Source: Brienomyrus brachyistius (Eukaryota > Chordata > Actinopteri > Osteoglossiformes > Mormyridae). From it: a DNA stretch of 64,000 bases. The stretch spans positions 12,648,642 to 12,712,641 of the forward strand of contig NC_064548.1 of NCBI RefSeq assembly GCF_023856365.1, read 5' to 3'. Under the pieces are notes generated by a model. It made no database searches. It saw only the letters and a program-made list of their open reading frames with translations, and was not told the DNA's origin. Made by a program: the position numbers and the translations under genes. Positions 47,561 through 60,707 of the stretch are shown here, piece after piece (the stretch's first letter is position 1; the number at the start of each line of letters is the position of its first letter).

Positions 47561-47984
47561 ATCTGGGATAGGGTCCATGCCCTCATTATGACCTTGTTCA
47601 GGATTTGAGGTTGAACAACATCTGCAACTCTTCAGAGCATGTGATTTGCTGGATTTTTACTGTCATTTTGAGACATATTAAGTCATTGAAATCACAGTAC
47701 TAGTAGGACCAAAGCAATGTCGTTTATAATGCCAAAATCTGAAGAAATCTCGCAACGTGATAATCATTTCAATGTCATTATATTAGATGAATGTAGGCTA
47801 CTGTTATAAACTTGTACAAATAAAACCTCTGATTAACGTTTAATATACGTATTTTAAGCAACAGCAAAATGGTCGTACTAAGTATTAATAATGAATTTCC
47901 GTTCGCTTTTAATTCGCCTTTAATACATACAATGTCATCGTGGTTTTTCAATAAAGTTGCAGTGAAATGACCTCCAATATCATA
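47561..47984. other. AT-rich upstream flank of atp5mc3
   Basis: Unique AT-rich sequence between the interspersed repeat and the promoter-proximal motifs. No gene seen. Confidence 0.5.
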
Positions 47985-48058
47985 ACGCGTTCATCCGGGT
48001 TTCCGGGTTAAATATACGCATGCGCACTGTCTCCACAGTCATTCGACCTCTGTAGCCG
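47985..48058 (+). promoter_or_regulatory. atp5mc3: atp5mc3 core promoter and noncoding exon 1
   Basis: CGCATGCGCA at 48017-48026 is a near-consensus NRF1 site, and TTCCGG words at 48001-48006 and just upstream fit ETS/GABP (NRF2). Both factors drive nuclear genes for oxidative phosphorylation. No TATA box is evident. A donor at 48058/48059 (GCCG followed by GTAAGTG) ends a noncoding first exon that probably starts between 48020 and 48040. The exact start site is inferred. Confidence 0.7.
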
Positions 48059-48324
48059 GTAAGTGAAGGAGAGGTAGCTAGGGGTTTGGGGATACGGGCG
48101 TAAGCAATCCTGCTTCATCGCTTTAAAAAACCGCTTATAAATGTACTAGTAATTCGTCACATCTGTTCTTTAGATACTTCTGCAAGGGTGGTGACTGTTT
48201 TAATGCTGGATTTTGTTGAATTTCTTAAGAGACTTTGACATTGACCTTAACTGTCTTTTCTTACCAGAAGCAGACCCGAGTTGACGTCTCACCGGACCGA
48301 ACTTGTTCATAAATCCCCCCCAAA

Positions 48325-49940
<1,616 letters not shown>

Positions 49941-50405
49941 AAGTGTATATGGTAACGGTCCCAGACTGCATATGTAGGAAACTACATTTTACAGTGGCTA
50001 CCAAGAATGTTCTGTGTTGGTATAAAGAAAATGTACCTTTTCCAAGTCTTGATCATTGTCAACAAATAACACAGATTGTAAAAAAAAAAATGTACCCAAA
50101 TACAAAATTAAACCCATATTTGACTATTTAAGAAGCACCTGTATGGTTTGTAATGTGAAGATCATTTCTTACAGATCTGCTTCAGAACTGAATTGAGCTT
50201 TCAGATGCTTCAGCAATAGTCTATCAAATTGTGGCTTACTTTTGGGGAAGACTCAGTATGTTGGGAAGCATTTCACATGTACTTGGACTCGACGTTTTAT
50301 CTGTTTGAGTCATGGCATTATGTCAGTAAGCAGAAATTACGTTAGGGTTACTGAGTGCAATATTTTGCTTTTGTGAACCATGAATAAAGGTAGATGTCCA
50401 TAAAC
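49941..50405 (+). terminator. atp5mc3: atp5mc3 3' UTR with poly(A) signals
   Basis: A canonical AATAAA at 50383-50388 probably sets the transcript end near 50400. An ATTAAA at 50107-50112 could give a shorter form. The UTR is AT-rich and has no coding frame of note. Confidence 0.75.
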
Positions 50406-50759
50406 TAATGGTGCTAAACAATCTTCTGTATCTGGATGTTTGTGAGCTTGCACTACACACTTGGTAGAAGCGGTAGAAATTGAATTCCTTCTGTCGTGAG
50501 ATATGATAGATTAGCCGTATAAAATAAGCCATATACCAAGTATACTTCTATTCCAAAACTTGGTTATAATATGAGTATTCCAAATGAGCAAATAGAGCGT
50601 AATTTCTGAATGAATTATACCAGCGCGAATGCGATCTTTCGTAACTCAGTCGGTAATTTGAAGTAGTTGTAATCCATAGATTTTACAGCGTTTGTAGACG
50701 TATAACTGACATTGAATGGGAGGCCTGCCTCCGATCGAATGGCCGGAGCTTCAACCCCC

Positions 50760-50879
50760 GTGTTACGTAACACGCAGACGTTTCCGGAAGTCGGTGCCGT
50801 CTGAGCGAGAGGCAGACCAGTTCTCGCGAGATGTGACGGCAGTCGTGGGATTTGGCCCGCAGAAAGGTTTAGCCAGGGG
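50760..50879 (+). promoter_or_regulatory. atf2: atf2 promoter and noncoding exon 1
   Basis: TTACGTAA (50763-50770) is a perfect palindrome used by PAR-bZIP, C/EBP and related factors. CCGGAAGT (50784-50791) is a consensus ETS/GABP site. TCTCGCGAGA (50822-50831) is the palindromic element of many TATA-less vertebrate promoters. The donor at 50879/50880 (GGGG then GTAAGT) marks a noncoding first exon. The start site is probably between about 50790 and 50835, roughly 400 bases after the atp5mc3 poly(A) signal. Placement is inferred from motifs and the donor, not from transcripts. Confidence 0.7.
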
Positions 50880-52003
50880 GTAAGTCTGTAAATAGTCCGT
50901 ATAAATTGACAGCTGCGAGCAAAGAAATTTAACGCTCGGCATGCTACCTTCTGGGAAAACTTCAGAGCAAACCAATTCATTCAGAAACGGTTATAAATTC
51001 ACGTAGTAGTAATCATAGTAATATGGCGACGGTGATGGTAGCTGCAGCTGTAGCTAGCTATCTGGCTACCCATCCGAGAAAAGAGAAGGGGTGGTAGCTG
51101 TCTGCTAGTAGCGGGCTCGGTCGCGCTGTGATGGAGTGTGTAAACAAAAGTATGCTGCAGAGGGGATTAGATTGAGTCGTGCACCTTTTGCATCTTGCAC
51201 TAGAATGAATAATTAGTTGAAGGACAAAGGCGAATAACGACGCTTGTAGGTTTTATCCGTTGAAACCACGCTGCACTAACTTGTTGTTTACGTGCAGATC
51301 AAACTAGTGCTGGATGTTTAACGGCAGCGGTTCTTTAGCTTTGAAATGTCGTGCTGGCAAGCCTGTCGTTAAACTGTAAAAAAAAAAACACAACCACCAA
51401 GAGGAGGCAAGTTTGTCTTGTGGAAATAGCTAGATATCCTGGAGACGTAAGCATTGTTTACTGTAACATATTTACTCAGGAGATAAACTGGATGTGTTTA
51501 AACATACCTTGACATAATTATATGTAACATTTGAATAAACTTAAAGTCGTGCCTCTTTTGTTGATTTTTAGAAAGACTTCACGCTTGCGTGTGCTATCTT
51601 ACCTTTTTCCTTGCGACGGTCAGCCTTATATACCTATATAAAGGTTGCCAGTTTAATGTGCATTATGCTGTTTAAAATGTTCATGACGTTCCATCTGAAA
51701 TTATAAAAGTAGTTGAAGGATATTGTTAAAAATAAAGCGTATGGCCTCTTTCCTTTGTATAATGTAGCAGTCTGACATTGTTGTTGTTTTGCTTCCCTTA
51801 TCGGTTCACGTTAGTTTTTTTTTGTACCTGTGGATACAGTGCAGTTTATATAGTATTTGCTGTACTATGTGTAGTAACTCAGCAGAATGTTGCAAGTTTC
51901 TGGTAACATTGTAACTACTGTGCTTGTCATTTATTTTTAATGACACACCCTGTGCATTTTCTGATATTTTGACATATGCCTTTCTCGATTTCATTTAACG
52001 AAG
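50880..52003 (+). other. atf2: atf2 intron 1
   Basis: Runs from the GTAAGT donor to an acceptor AG at 52002-52003, just upstream of the first coding exon. AT-rich, with no transposon or tandem repeat recognised. Additional noncoding exons cannot be excluded. Confidence 0.6.
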
Positions 52004-52025
52004 GGTATAAAAGGATCGTCTGAAT

Positions 52026-52073
52026 ATGAGTGATGACAAACCATTTGTATGCACTGCTCCTGGATGTGGTCAG
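52026..52073 (+). CDS. atf2: atf2 coding exon 1 (start, first half of zinc finger)
   Basis: Sixteen codons from MSDDKPF to GCGQ, carrying both zinc-finger cysteines. The donor GTATGT is at 52074. Confidence 0.93.
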
Positions 52074-54076
52074 GTATGTGTCACAGTTCAGTACTGCCCA
52101 GTTGCCTTTGTCCTAGAAGTTTTGTCTGAACAAATATCCCATCGCATCTGTGCAGCGTTTCACCAATGAAGACCACTTGGCCGTCCATAAACACAAACAT
52201 GAGATGACACTGAAGTTCGGTCCAGCGCGAAATGACAGTGTCATCGTAGCTGGTGAGTCCCAAAGCGGCGTGGAATTCCGGCGAGGGTGGCCAGGACGTG
52301 TTACGGACGTTACGTGAAGCGCCTCGTGTGTGCGTGTTGTTTCAGACCAAACACCGACGCCCACCCGCTTTTTGAAAAACTGTGAAGAAGTGGGACTCTT
52401 TAACGAACTCGCCAGTCCGTTCGAGCATGACTTCAAAAAGGCGACAGAAGACGATATTAAAAAGGTGACTTTCCAATTAGAATTTCTATGCAGTATTCTA
52501 TGCACTATATAACAATTTGTTATATAGATATTACAATGCTGTAATAGACTGTAGCCAGAGGGGGTGCTCGTTACTTATACCGAGTCTTTATTTTTTCCAT
52601 ACTTCAGCTACCCTTGGATCTGTCACCACTTACAACACCTGTTGTGAGAAACAAAACTGAGGAGCCATCATCTGTGCAGGCACATCGTGACAGCCCTTTG
52701 CCCCACCCAGAGTCCACTACCAGTGATGACAAGGTAGGATTGTCTTTTTTTTTCCCCCAATTTGAAACCCACTCATGGAGCTAGTATACTTGTACATACC
52801 ACTGCCTCCTTCTGTACCTCAGCCAATCACATTGTTTCACTGCTTCATATTAAGCATTGACACTGTGCGATTGGCTGAGATACAGCCAATCATGCTAAGA
52901 GCTGCTTTTCTGCTCAGCTGGCTTGTCTCTCTTCATCTCCTTGGTACCTTTCAATGCTACAGTTCCATATTATACTCAGTAATCGGTGCAGTGTGTGGCT
53001 CAGTGGCTTGCGATCCTCTTTGGCAAACGGCAGATCACTGGTTCGAATCTCTCTGGCCCTTGAGCAAGGCCCTTAACCCCAGCTGCTCCGTTAACTTTCT
53101 CATTTGTGCGTTGCTTGGATTAAAAATTTTTGCAAAATAAATAAAATGTAGACAAATAAACAAGTAATGTCTATCTGTTCATCATCCAACTTCTTACCTA
53201 ACTGAGGGTTGCAGGAGTGTGGAGCTTATCTAGGCAGTGTATCCTGTCATGGGGGGGTACCCTGGTTATAATGCTAGTCCGTTGCACGCAAATCAGCACA
53301 CACACAAAGCGGCGGGCGCAGGATTTGGAAACCCAGCCCTGGATGTGTGAGCTGACAGCTCTCTCCACTGTGTGGCTCAGCTCAATAATATGATGACTCC
53401 AATTTTTTGTTGTGTACAGTCAGCACAAGAGACAGTAGGTGGCAGGTACAATAGGTGTCCCACAATTCACAGAAATATTATGGGAAGTATTAAGTATCCT
53501 GTTTCTTTGCTCTGTCTTCCACTCCGTCCCCAGGATACGGACTTCTGACTTATGGACAACTCATACCTACAAACAAACTGCCATGAAGCATATTATATAA
53601 AGAAAATTCATCTTCTCTTACACGCTCCTACAATAATTAGGTTACTACAAGAAAAGCTTGACATGTGCCTTTGGGTTCAGTTTGACTCCTGTGTAGGTGT
53701 GAGAGTTAAATGAAATGGTTTTTAATAACTAAAACATGCACTAACTTTGTGACGCTTGGGAAAACATTGCACGGCGTCAGTGGTTTGTCCACTCGATACC
53801 GTACAATACAGTACCATATGTAGTTAATTGTTACTGTATAATAATTATATAATTTTTCTGAATTATCTACTAATTTGATACAAGGACAGACTTGAGCAAC
53901 GGATGTCTTTCATAACCTGGGAACTTGTATTTTATTTTTTCTGGTTCATTGTGTCTTTTTTTTTTTATACAGAATTATTTTTGTTGTTGTTTGTTGTTGT
54001 TGTTTTAAATCTGAGTACCCCTCCCCCCCACATGACCCCTGACCACATGGGATGGTGGTTCAAATGCTGCCAGCAT

Positions 54077-54151
<75 letters not shown>

Positions 54152-57100
54152 CCTCCCGCAGTCCAACGACATGCTTATAGACTTGTAGGCTAGCTGACAT
54201 CTGTAAGTCGCCCACAGAGTGTGATTTGTATGTGTGTGTGATGTGCTATTATGTGCCCTGTGATGGACTGGTGTCCCATTCAGGGCGTAGCCCTCCTTCC
54301 TCCCCCACCCTCACATGACCCCTGACCACTAAAAGCCTGTGGAAGATGGGTGTTACTCTGGTGTCTGATGTATTGACATTTTATATAAGCAGTATTTTTA
54401 CAGTTTCTTGAGAAGCTACGGCCTGAGGCAAGAAGTTCATTAGCTAGTTAGATTTTACGTTTTAAGCTGCAGGTTTATTTCATTATTCCAGACACTAAAC
54501 GAGCACCAGTGAGACATGCAGAGACTCCGTCGAGGTTCACGTGTAATTAGATTAATGTGTAGCTGACGAGAGGCCCGAGCGGAAGGAGAGATTTAAAAAA
54601 AAAAACTGGAGATTCAGTGATTTCCCTTGTGGCATCATTACATTAAGGGTTTATTATTAACAGAAACCGTACAAGAAACAGAAAGTAAGTATCAGCCGGC
54701 CTTTTGATAATAATGAAAGAAGCAGGAGGTTGTTTATAAAACAAGAGGGATTATAGATAATCCTGAAAAAAATGCATTTTAAAGTAGTTATATGCTGGAA
54801 GCTTAAGCTTACATGTCAAAATAAAATGCTGTTCTGTTTAATCAAACACCTTGTATGCTGATTGTGTAGCCATGTGGCTGCAGATAAGAGAAGGTCGTCT
54901 GACTGAGAGTCTTAGTCTGACTCTCCTCAGGCACGTATTGGATTTTCTAAAGTCAGTTCCCACTTTCTACGGCTGAAAACTTGCCCCACCTCGCGCATAG
55001 ACAGATATATCATGAACGTGTAGGTGTTTGTGCCCCCCTACACCACAGTGTGCCTGAAAAAGGGCCAGCAGTCCGTTGAATAAAACAGAATTCCCTCTCA
55101 TCCATCTTTAATAACTGCCCATCCAGTACTGGGTGACATTGAGCCTAGAAGTCATCCCAGGATGCGCTCAGACACAAGGCAGGAGACCCGACTGGGCTGC
55201 AGGATCTGTCCTGCGATGGAGCTGCCTTTTCTGATGAGTTTATTCAGGCATTTAGCATCACCTGAACTTATATGCCTCAACTTCTGTGGGGGGAACTAAA
55301 AATGATTGGTTCAGAGAGATAATACCAATCACATTATAGAAGAGGTGCGTCCAAGCCACTAGGGGAGGCGGGACCAAGACACACGATTGGTTGGTCCCGA
55401 TGCCTCTTGTTTCTTGGATCCACCACCTTTACAATTTGATTGTTTCAGAGAGATAATCATTTTTTAAACATTTTTTTGTAATTAAAATTCTCATGATCAC
55501 TTATTTTGCCAGGTAAAACACCAGGGTATTCGCTCGTGAATGTTTTCTTTGCTGGCTGAACTCTTTATAAAATACAGAAGGCGTGCTGATGTAGTACATT
55601 GTGTTTAGTTCTGTTTATGAATCCATACTGCAGGGTTCGTTAATAAGTTTTGATTACACACCGCAGCGGAAGTATTCTGCCCCCTGTTGGTAAGAGCTGG
55701 AAGAAGCAGGAGGCAGAGGCCAGATGGTAAAGTCTACTGTCATCTATTTTATTTTTTTTATTCCATGCTTTTAGGAGGTTTCCTTACAGTCGGCTCCTCA
55801 GCCCACATCCACAATACTCCGTCCAGCATCCCTCCAAGTTCCCAGTGTCCTCCTGGCAAGCTCTGACGCGGGCGTGGTGATACAGCAGGCCCTTCCATCC
55901 CCAACATCCAGCTCTGTAATCACACAAGTTCCGTCCTCTAACCGACCCGTAGTGTAAGCTGATGGACAAATGTGTTTTTCTCCCCTTTCTGTGTCGTGTC
56001 ACATTTTCTCTCTTTAGTAGTAAATATTAATTTGAAAAATGAATAGTAGGGTTCTTCTTCAATTTCCCTTCTGTTTAGTCTTTTTTTCATAGATATCTAA
56101 TACTCTACAGCATTTCATTTTGGATGTAGCACATAGTAAAAATAACAGTTACAGGAGCTGTAATTATACTGATGATCTGATGGTGTTTGGGATACTCCAT
56201 GTCCTGTGACTTTTTCCCCTTCCAGCCCAGTGTCTGGCACATTCCCAGTGCTCCTGCAGCTTCCCAATGGACAGACAATGCCAGTTGCCATCCCAGCATC
56301 CATTGCAAACCCAAGCGTGCATATTCCCACTGCCATCCCGGTAAGTCTGGGAAACTCCTCCATCCGACAGATAACTATCTTAGTAAGTATGAGCCTTGCT
56401 TTTGATAGGCGGGGGCATACAGTGCGTTAGGAACTGGTTCAAGGTTTTTTAGCCTCCCGTCCCACAGGGGTCAGTGTTCATTCAAGGGGTGGTGATAAGC
56501 TTGCATTCATCTGTCATCTCCTTGGGGCCGAGCCTGTAGTCTGTTCTTTTACAGAAAGCTTGGAGTTTGTGTACAAGCTTCCTATGAATATTGCAGTAAA
56601 AAAATTGCCCATATTTTGAATGTGATGAGTGTGAGCTTTCAATAGGCACTTGAGTCCTCCAGCCTGCAGGGGGCATCCTATCAAAATTAGGCAGTTGAGC
56701 CTGCCTCGGGCACACATTCTTCCCATAGCCGCCCCCCACCAACGCCTCTGGCAGGAGATGTTACAAGTGGCCGGGTTCAAGTGCTTCCCTATGGCCCTCT
56801 CGGCCCATATGCTCTCTGCGTTGGCAGGCGGGCGTGTTCATTAGTGAGCATGGCGCCTCTCCGTGTGGCGTTCCCCCCCCCCGCCCCCCCCCCCAACAAA
56901 ATAACAGAACGCATCCAGCCTAATGAGGCTGGGATACCAGGCAGCGTTCACTGAGGGGAGGGGGTGGGGGGGCGGCCGTCTCGCTGGCTGTAAGAGTAAT
57001 TTGCCATGTGCTGCTGTCTCACCGTGTCTTTGCTGTCAGCTTGTCAGACCTGTCACCGTAGTGCCTAACGTCCCAGGGATCCCGGGGCCCTCCTCCCCAC

Positions 57101-60100
57101 AGCCCGTCCAATCAGAAGCTAAAATGGTAATTCACTTCTTCCCCCCTCCGTCTTTGTGTCTGTCTTGCGCTGTACTTTTTCCTCACATACCTCAAAAGCC
57201 TGTTTTTTTTTTCTTTTTTTGTCTAATTCGTTCTTTCATAAAATTGCTCGCTCTCTATAGAAAGCATTATATTGTGAAACCAGGGTCTTTTGCAGGTGTA
57301 AATGTATGTGATCTTTGTTTTTCATGTTTTGTAAGGTCACCATATAAAAAGACAGCATTCTAACTGATCCTGGTACAGCGAAAATAGCCAGACTGAGATC
57401 TGTTTGTTTTGAGGCTGGCGATCCGGGGTTTGCAGTGAGGTGCAGTGTAGCTGTTCAGTGCAGTTTCCCGCTTGGCCAGCAGAGGGAACAACATGAGGTC
57501 ATGCTAAACATTCTCTTTGCCAGACGCATTAATCTGTATGTGCATAGCCTAGCCAGTGCTAATCCTGAACATAACAGTTTGTAGCTCACGCTCCCAGCCA
57601 GGAAGACATTTTAATTAATGGACTTGTTTACTATCGCTTCTGTAATGTGAGCGTACCGAGCATGTCACCAGTATGGTGCGCCATATGCACGATTAACCGG
57701 CAGGAACCCTGCAAGGGTTTCCCACAAGGAAGCGAGTCGCACCAGCCGCCCGACTTCCTGTAAGGATTACGTTCGTTTTACGGTCGTGGCACATAGTGAA
57801 ACTCATCAGCTGCTCTACTGGCTGGAATTTAGGTGTATGAAGGAGCTCCTTCAGTCTGCCTGTCCTGTTCTCCGCAAGATGGATGACAGCAAGACAGACA
57901 GGGGCTATCCTAGGGTTTTTAAAAAAATTTTTATTCGGGGGGGATTAAGTGGGGCCGTAATTAATACAGTGGGGCCAGCCTTGTTGTTAGCCAATGATGC
58001 GTTTTGAATCTGTGAGTGAAAGGGGAGGGATCACTCCAGAGGCCAATCAGCTTTCAGCTGGGACCAGTGCCCCTCTGGCCCCACCCCTGGTGGGGGACCA
58101 GACACAAGACGGAGCTCTGCAGACACTGAAGCTCTGCGTAATTGATATGAATCGCTGTGGCGATTGGTTGCTAATTACTTCATCCTCCATTAGACCCGGA
58201 AGGCAGTTGATCGCCGTCACTAGGTCACCACTGAGCTGGTCTCCGGCCCCTTTTCCTCCCTGGTTGCTCCAGGTAGCGAGTGATGCTGTTAGCTGTCTGT
58301 ACCCACACAGAACTGCCGTTCCCCTGCCTCGCCCACCGTGGTTTTCACGGTGGCCGGGTATGACGTGCCATTTCTCCGGGAGCTTACGGCTCTCCGATCG
58401 CAGGACGTGAACAGGGATTCGTGTTTACCAGAGAGCCGCAGCGCCCCCCCTCTGTTGCCGGAAAGTTTTCAGAAAAGCCTGGTGTCCCGTCTGCCATGGC
58501 CCAAGTTGGATGGCTGCCATTCAATTCTGCTCCCCCGATTTGCATACGCACCCGGCAGCTCTCCTAATGGATCCGTGGCAAGGGCGGCACCGGGCCCCCC
58601 CCCGGCCTCTGGCGGCCTGCCCCGCCCCCATCCCCCCCTCCTGGGGCACCGGGGTGCCGCTTTACAAGGACTGATGATGCTGCAAAGTCCACCATAATGA
58701 TAATTAACTCGCTGAATTCAGACGATTATGCTGTTAATTAGTTGCAAAATAAAGATAAGTAATGCCGCGGCAGATGGTGTAACGGCGCCCATGAGGAGGA
58801 GGGTTAAAACGCGGAGGAGGTCTCCGTGGCAGATATGAAATATGCATCTGACAGCTTTTCGGCGTCCTTCCTCGAGCTGTTCTCGGGGAAAAACAGCAGC
58901 GTTTTAGCCGGGAAGCGGCCGTCGGCCGGTGCCACACCCATAGGGGGGGAGCGCTCCCGGGCCGCCGCCGATCGAGCGTGGCCTCTCTGACCTCCGCTGT
59001 CCTCTATGGCCCCCCCCCCTCGGCTGGGAACGCCCAGGACCCCTGCTTCCATGGGCCTGTGTTATCTCAGCTTGAAGTCTGTTTCTTACTGTGGGGGGTC
59101 ACTCTCCTGGCTCGTCTTGAAACTGAGTGGTTCTTTCTCCATTTACATGGACCGGTTGCCCTCGATAAACGTTTCGGGGATGGCGAGGTTGTACGCGGCT
59201 CGTGTTATTTTGTAATTTCTTACGTTTTATCTGCTGATGATTAGACCATCTCAGGCAGATTAGTGAGCTGGTGGTGTGTCCATGGTCAGCATGGCGCCCC
59301 CCTTAGGCATAGACACATGAGTGCAGGAAAGATGTCGCTTGGGCCCTTACAGGATGGCCGATATACGTGTGACATGATGCTGGGGGGTGGGTAGATGCTG
59401 GAGGTCCCTCGAGGGGGAGGGAAATTAGCCATGAAGGCAGCGCTACGCAGGAAGCGTCTGTCTGCCTGTCAGACGTCCTTCCCCCCTGATGGGAATGAGA
59501 TGTCACTTCCAACGACGAGGACAAGCATATGAAACTTTAGCCGTGCGCCAGGCTGTCCCTTGGGCCACAAGGGGGCGCTGTGCCAAGAGTAGTATCCCAA
59601 ACTTGCTTTTGACCTCTCTGCCTGCAGAGACTGAAGGCGGCACTGACGCAGCAGCACCCTCAGGTAACCAATGGAGACGCGGGCGACGTCCCCAACAGCG
59701 CGGCCGCAGAGGCCCCTGCCCCCCTGCCTGCCCCCGCACCCCCCCCGGCTCCAGCCAAACCAGAGGAGCCCTGCCCACAGTCGCTGCAGCAGCCTGCCAC
59801 CTCCACTACAGAGACACCTGTGAGTGTCTGTCTATCTGTGTCTGTGTCTGTGCCTGTCTCTGTCTCTCTGTCCCTGTCTCTGTCTGTGCCTGTCTCTGTC
59901 TGTGCCTGTCTCTGTCTCTCTGTCTCTGTCTGTGCCTGTCTCTGTCTGTGCCTGTCTCTGTCTGTGCCTGTCTCTGTCTCTGTCTGTGCCTGTCTCTGTC
60001 TGTGCCTGTCTCTGTCTGTGCCTGTCTCTGTTTCTTTGTCTGTCTGTGCCTGTCTCTTTCTCTCTCTGTCTGTGCCTGTCTCTGTCTGTCTCTCTGTCTG

Positions 60101-60663
60101 TCAGTGTCTTTGTCAGAGAGTATCAGTTTCTAATGTGAATGTCATATTGAAGCCTAGCAGAACCATTTTAGTGTCTTACACGCAGTGTATACGTGTATAC
60201 GAGGTTCATAAGTGTATGAATTATATTTTATGACTCACTGCATCACAGCAGCTGTGTGTGAGATAGGGGCTGTGTGTCACAGCAGTTTCTAGTAAAAATA
60301 TGATATATTACAGCCCAGTAGAGCAAATAGTCTTACCATAAATGTGTATACAGGGTTTGTAAATATAAATTATATTTTATAATTCGCTGCATCAAAGCAA
60401 GGGCTGTAAACAGCAGCTGTGTCTGTGTAGGTTATGTATATATTATGTTGTGTGGAACCATTTTTTCGGTCCCCACAAGGGGAAGCACAGTTGTGTAAAG
60501 ATCTGTGAATGCAATCAAAAAACTAATAAAGCCAAAAGTCTCATATTTTGTTTGGTTACTTATGATTAAGGTAGGGCTGGGTAGGGGTTAAGGTCGTCAT
60601 GTTGGGATTAGAGTTTTCCCTATAGGAATGAATGGAGAGTCTCTGCAAAGACGTATTTACAAA

Positions 60664-60707
<44 letters not shown>

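Larger units (their letters stand above)
52734..55774 (+). other. atf2: atf2 intron 4, rich in interspersed repeats
   Basis: A 3-kb intron containing a small hairpin element (52812-52885), SINE/L2-like copies (52990-53155, 53163-53390, 54045-54370, 55096-55220), a long (GT)n run at 54080-54149, and a repeat fragment at about 55290-55465 with GGTTCAGAGAGATAAT and GTTTCAGAGAGATAAT in direct orientation. No additional exon is recognised. Confidence 0.75.

Noticed and set aside
53040..53050. B-box GGTTCGAATCT as a real tRNA gene
   Set aside because: The A-box to B-box segment does not fold as a tRNA and is followed by SINE sequence.
57923..58410. Possible extra atf2 exon in intron 7
   Set aside because: Exons 7 and 8 join in phase and match ATF2 continuously, so no missing residues need an exon here.
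59489..60233. Cys/Leu/Ser/Val-rich frames over 59489-60233
   Set aside because: They run from atf2 exon 8 in the wrong frame, or start in the intronic TCTG minisatellite. Low-complexity artefact.
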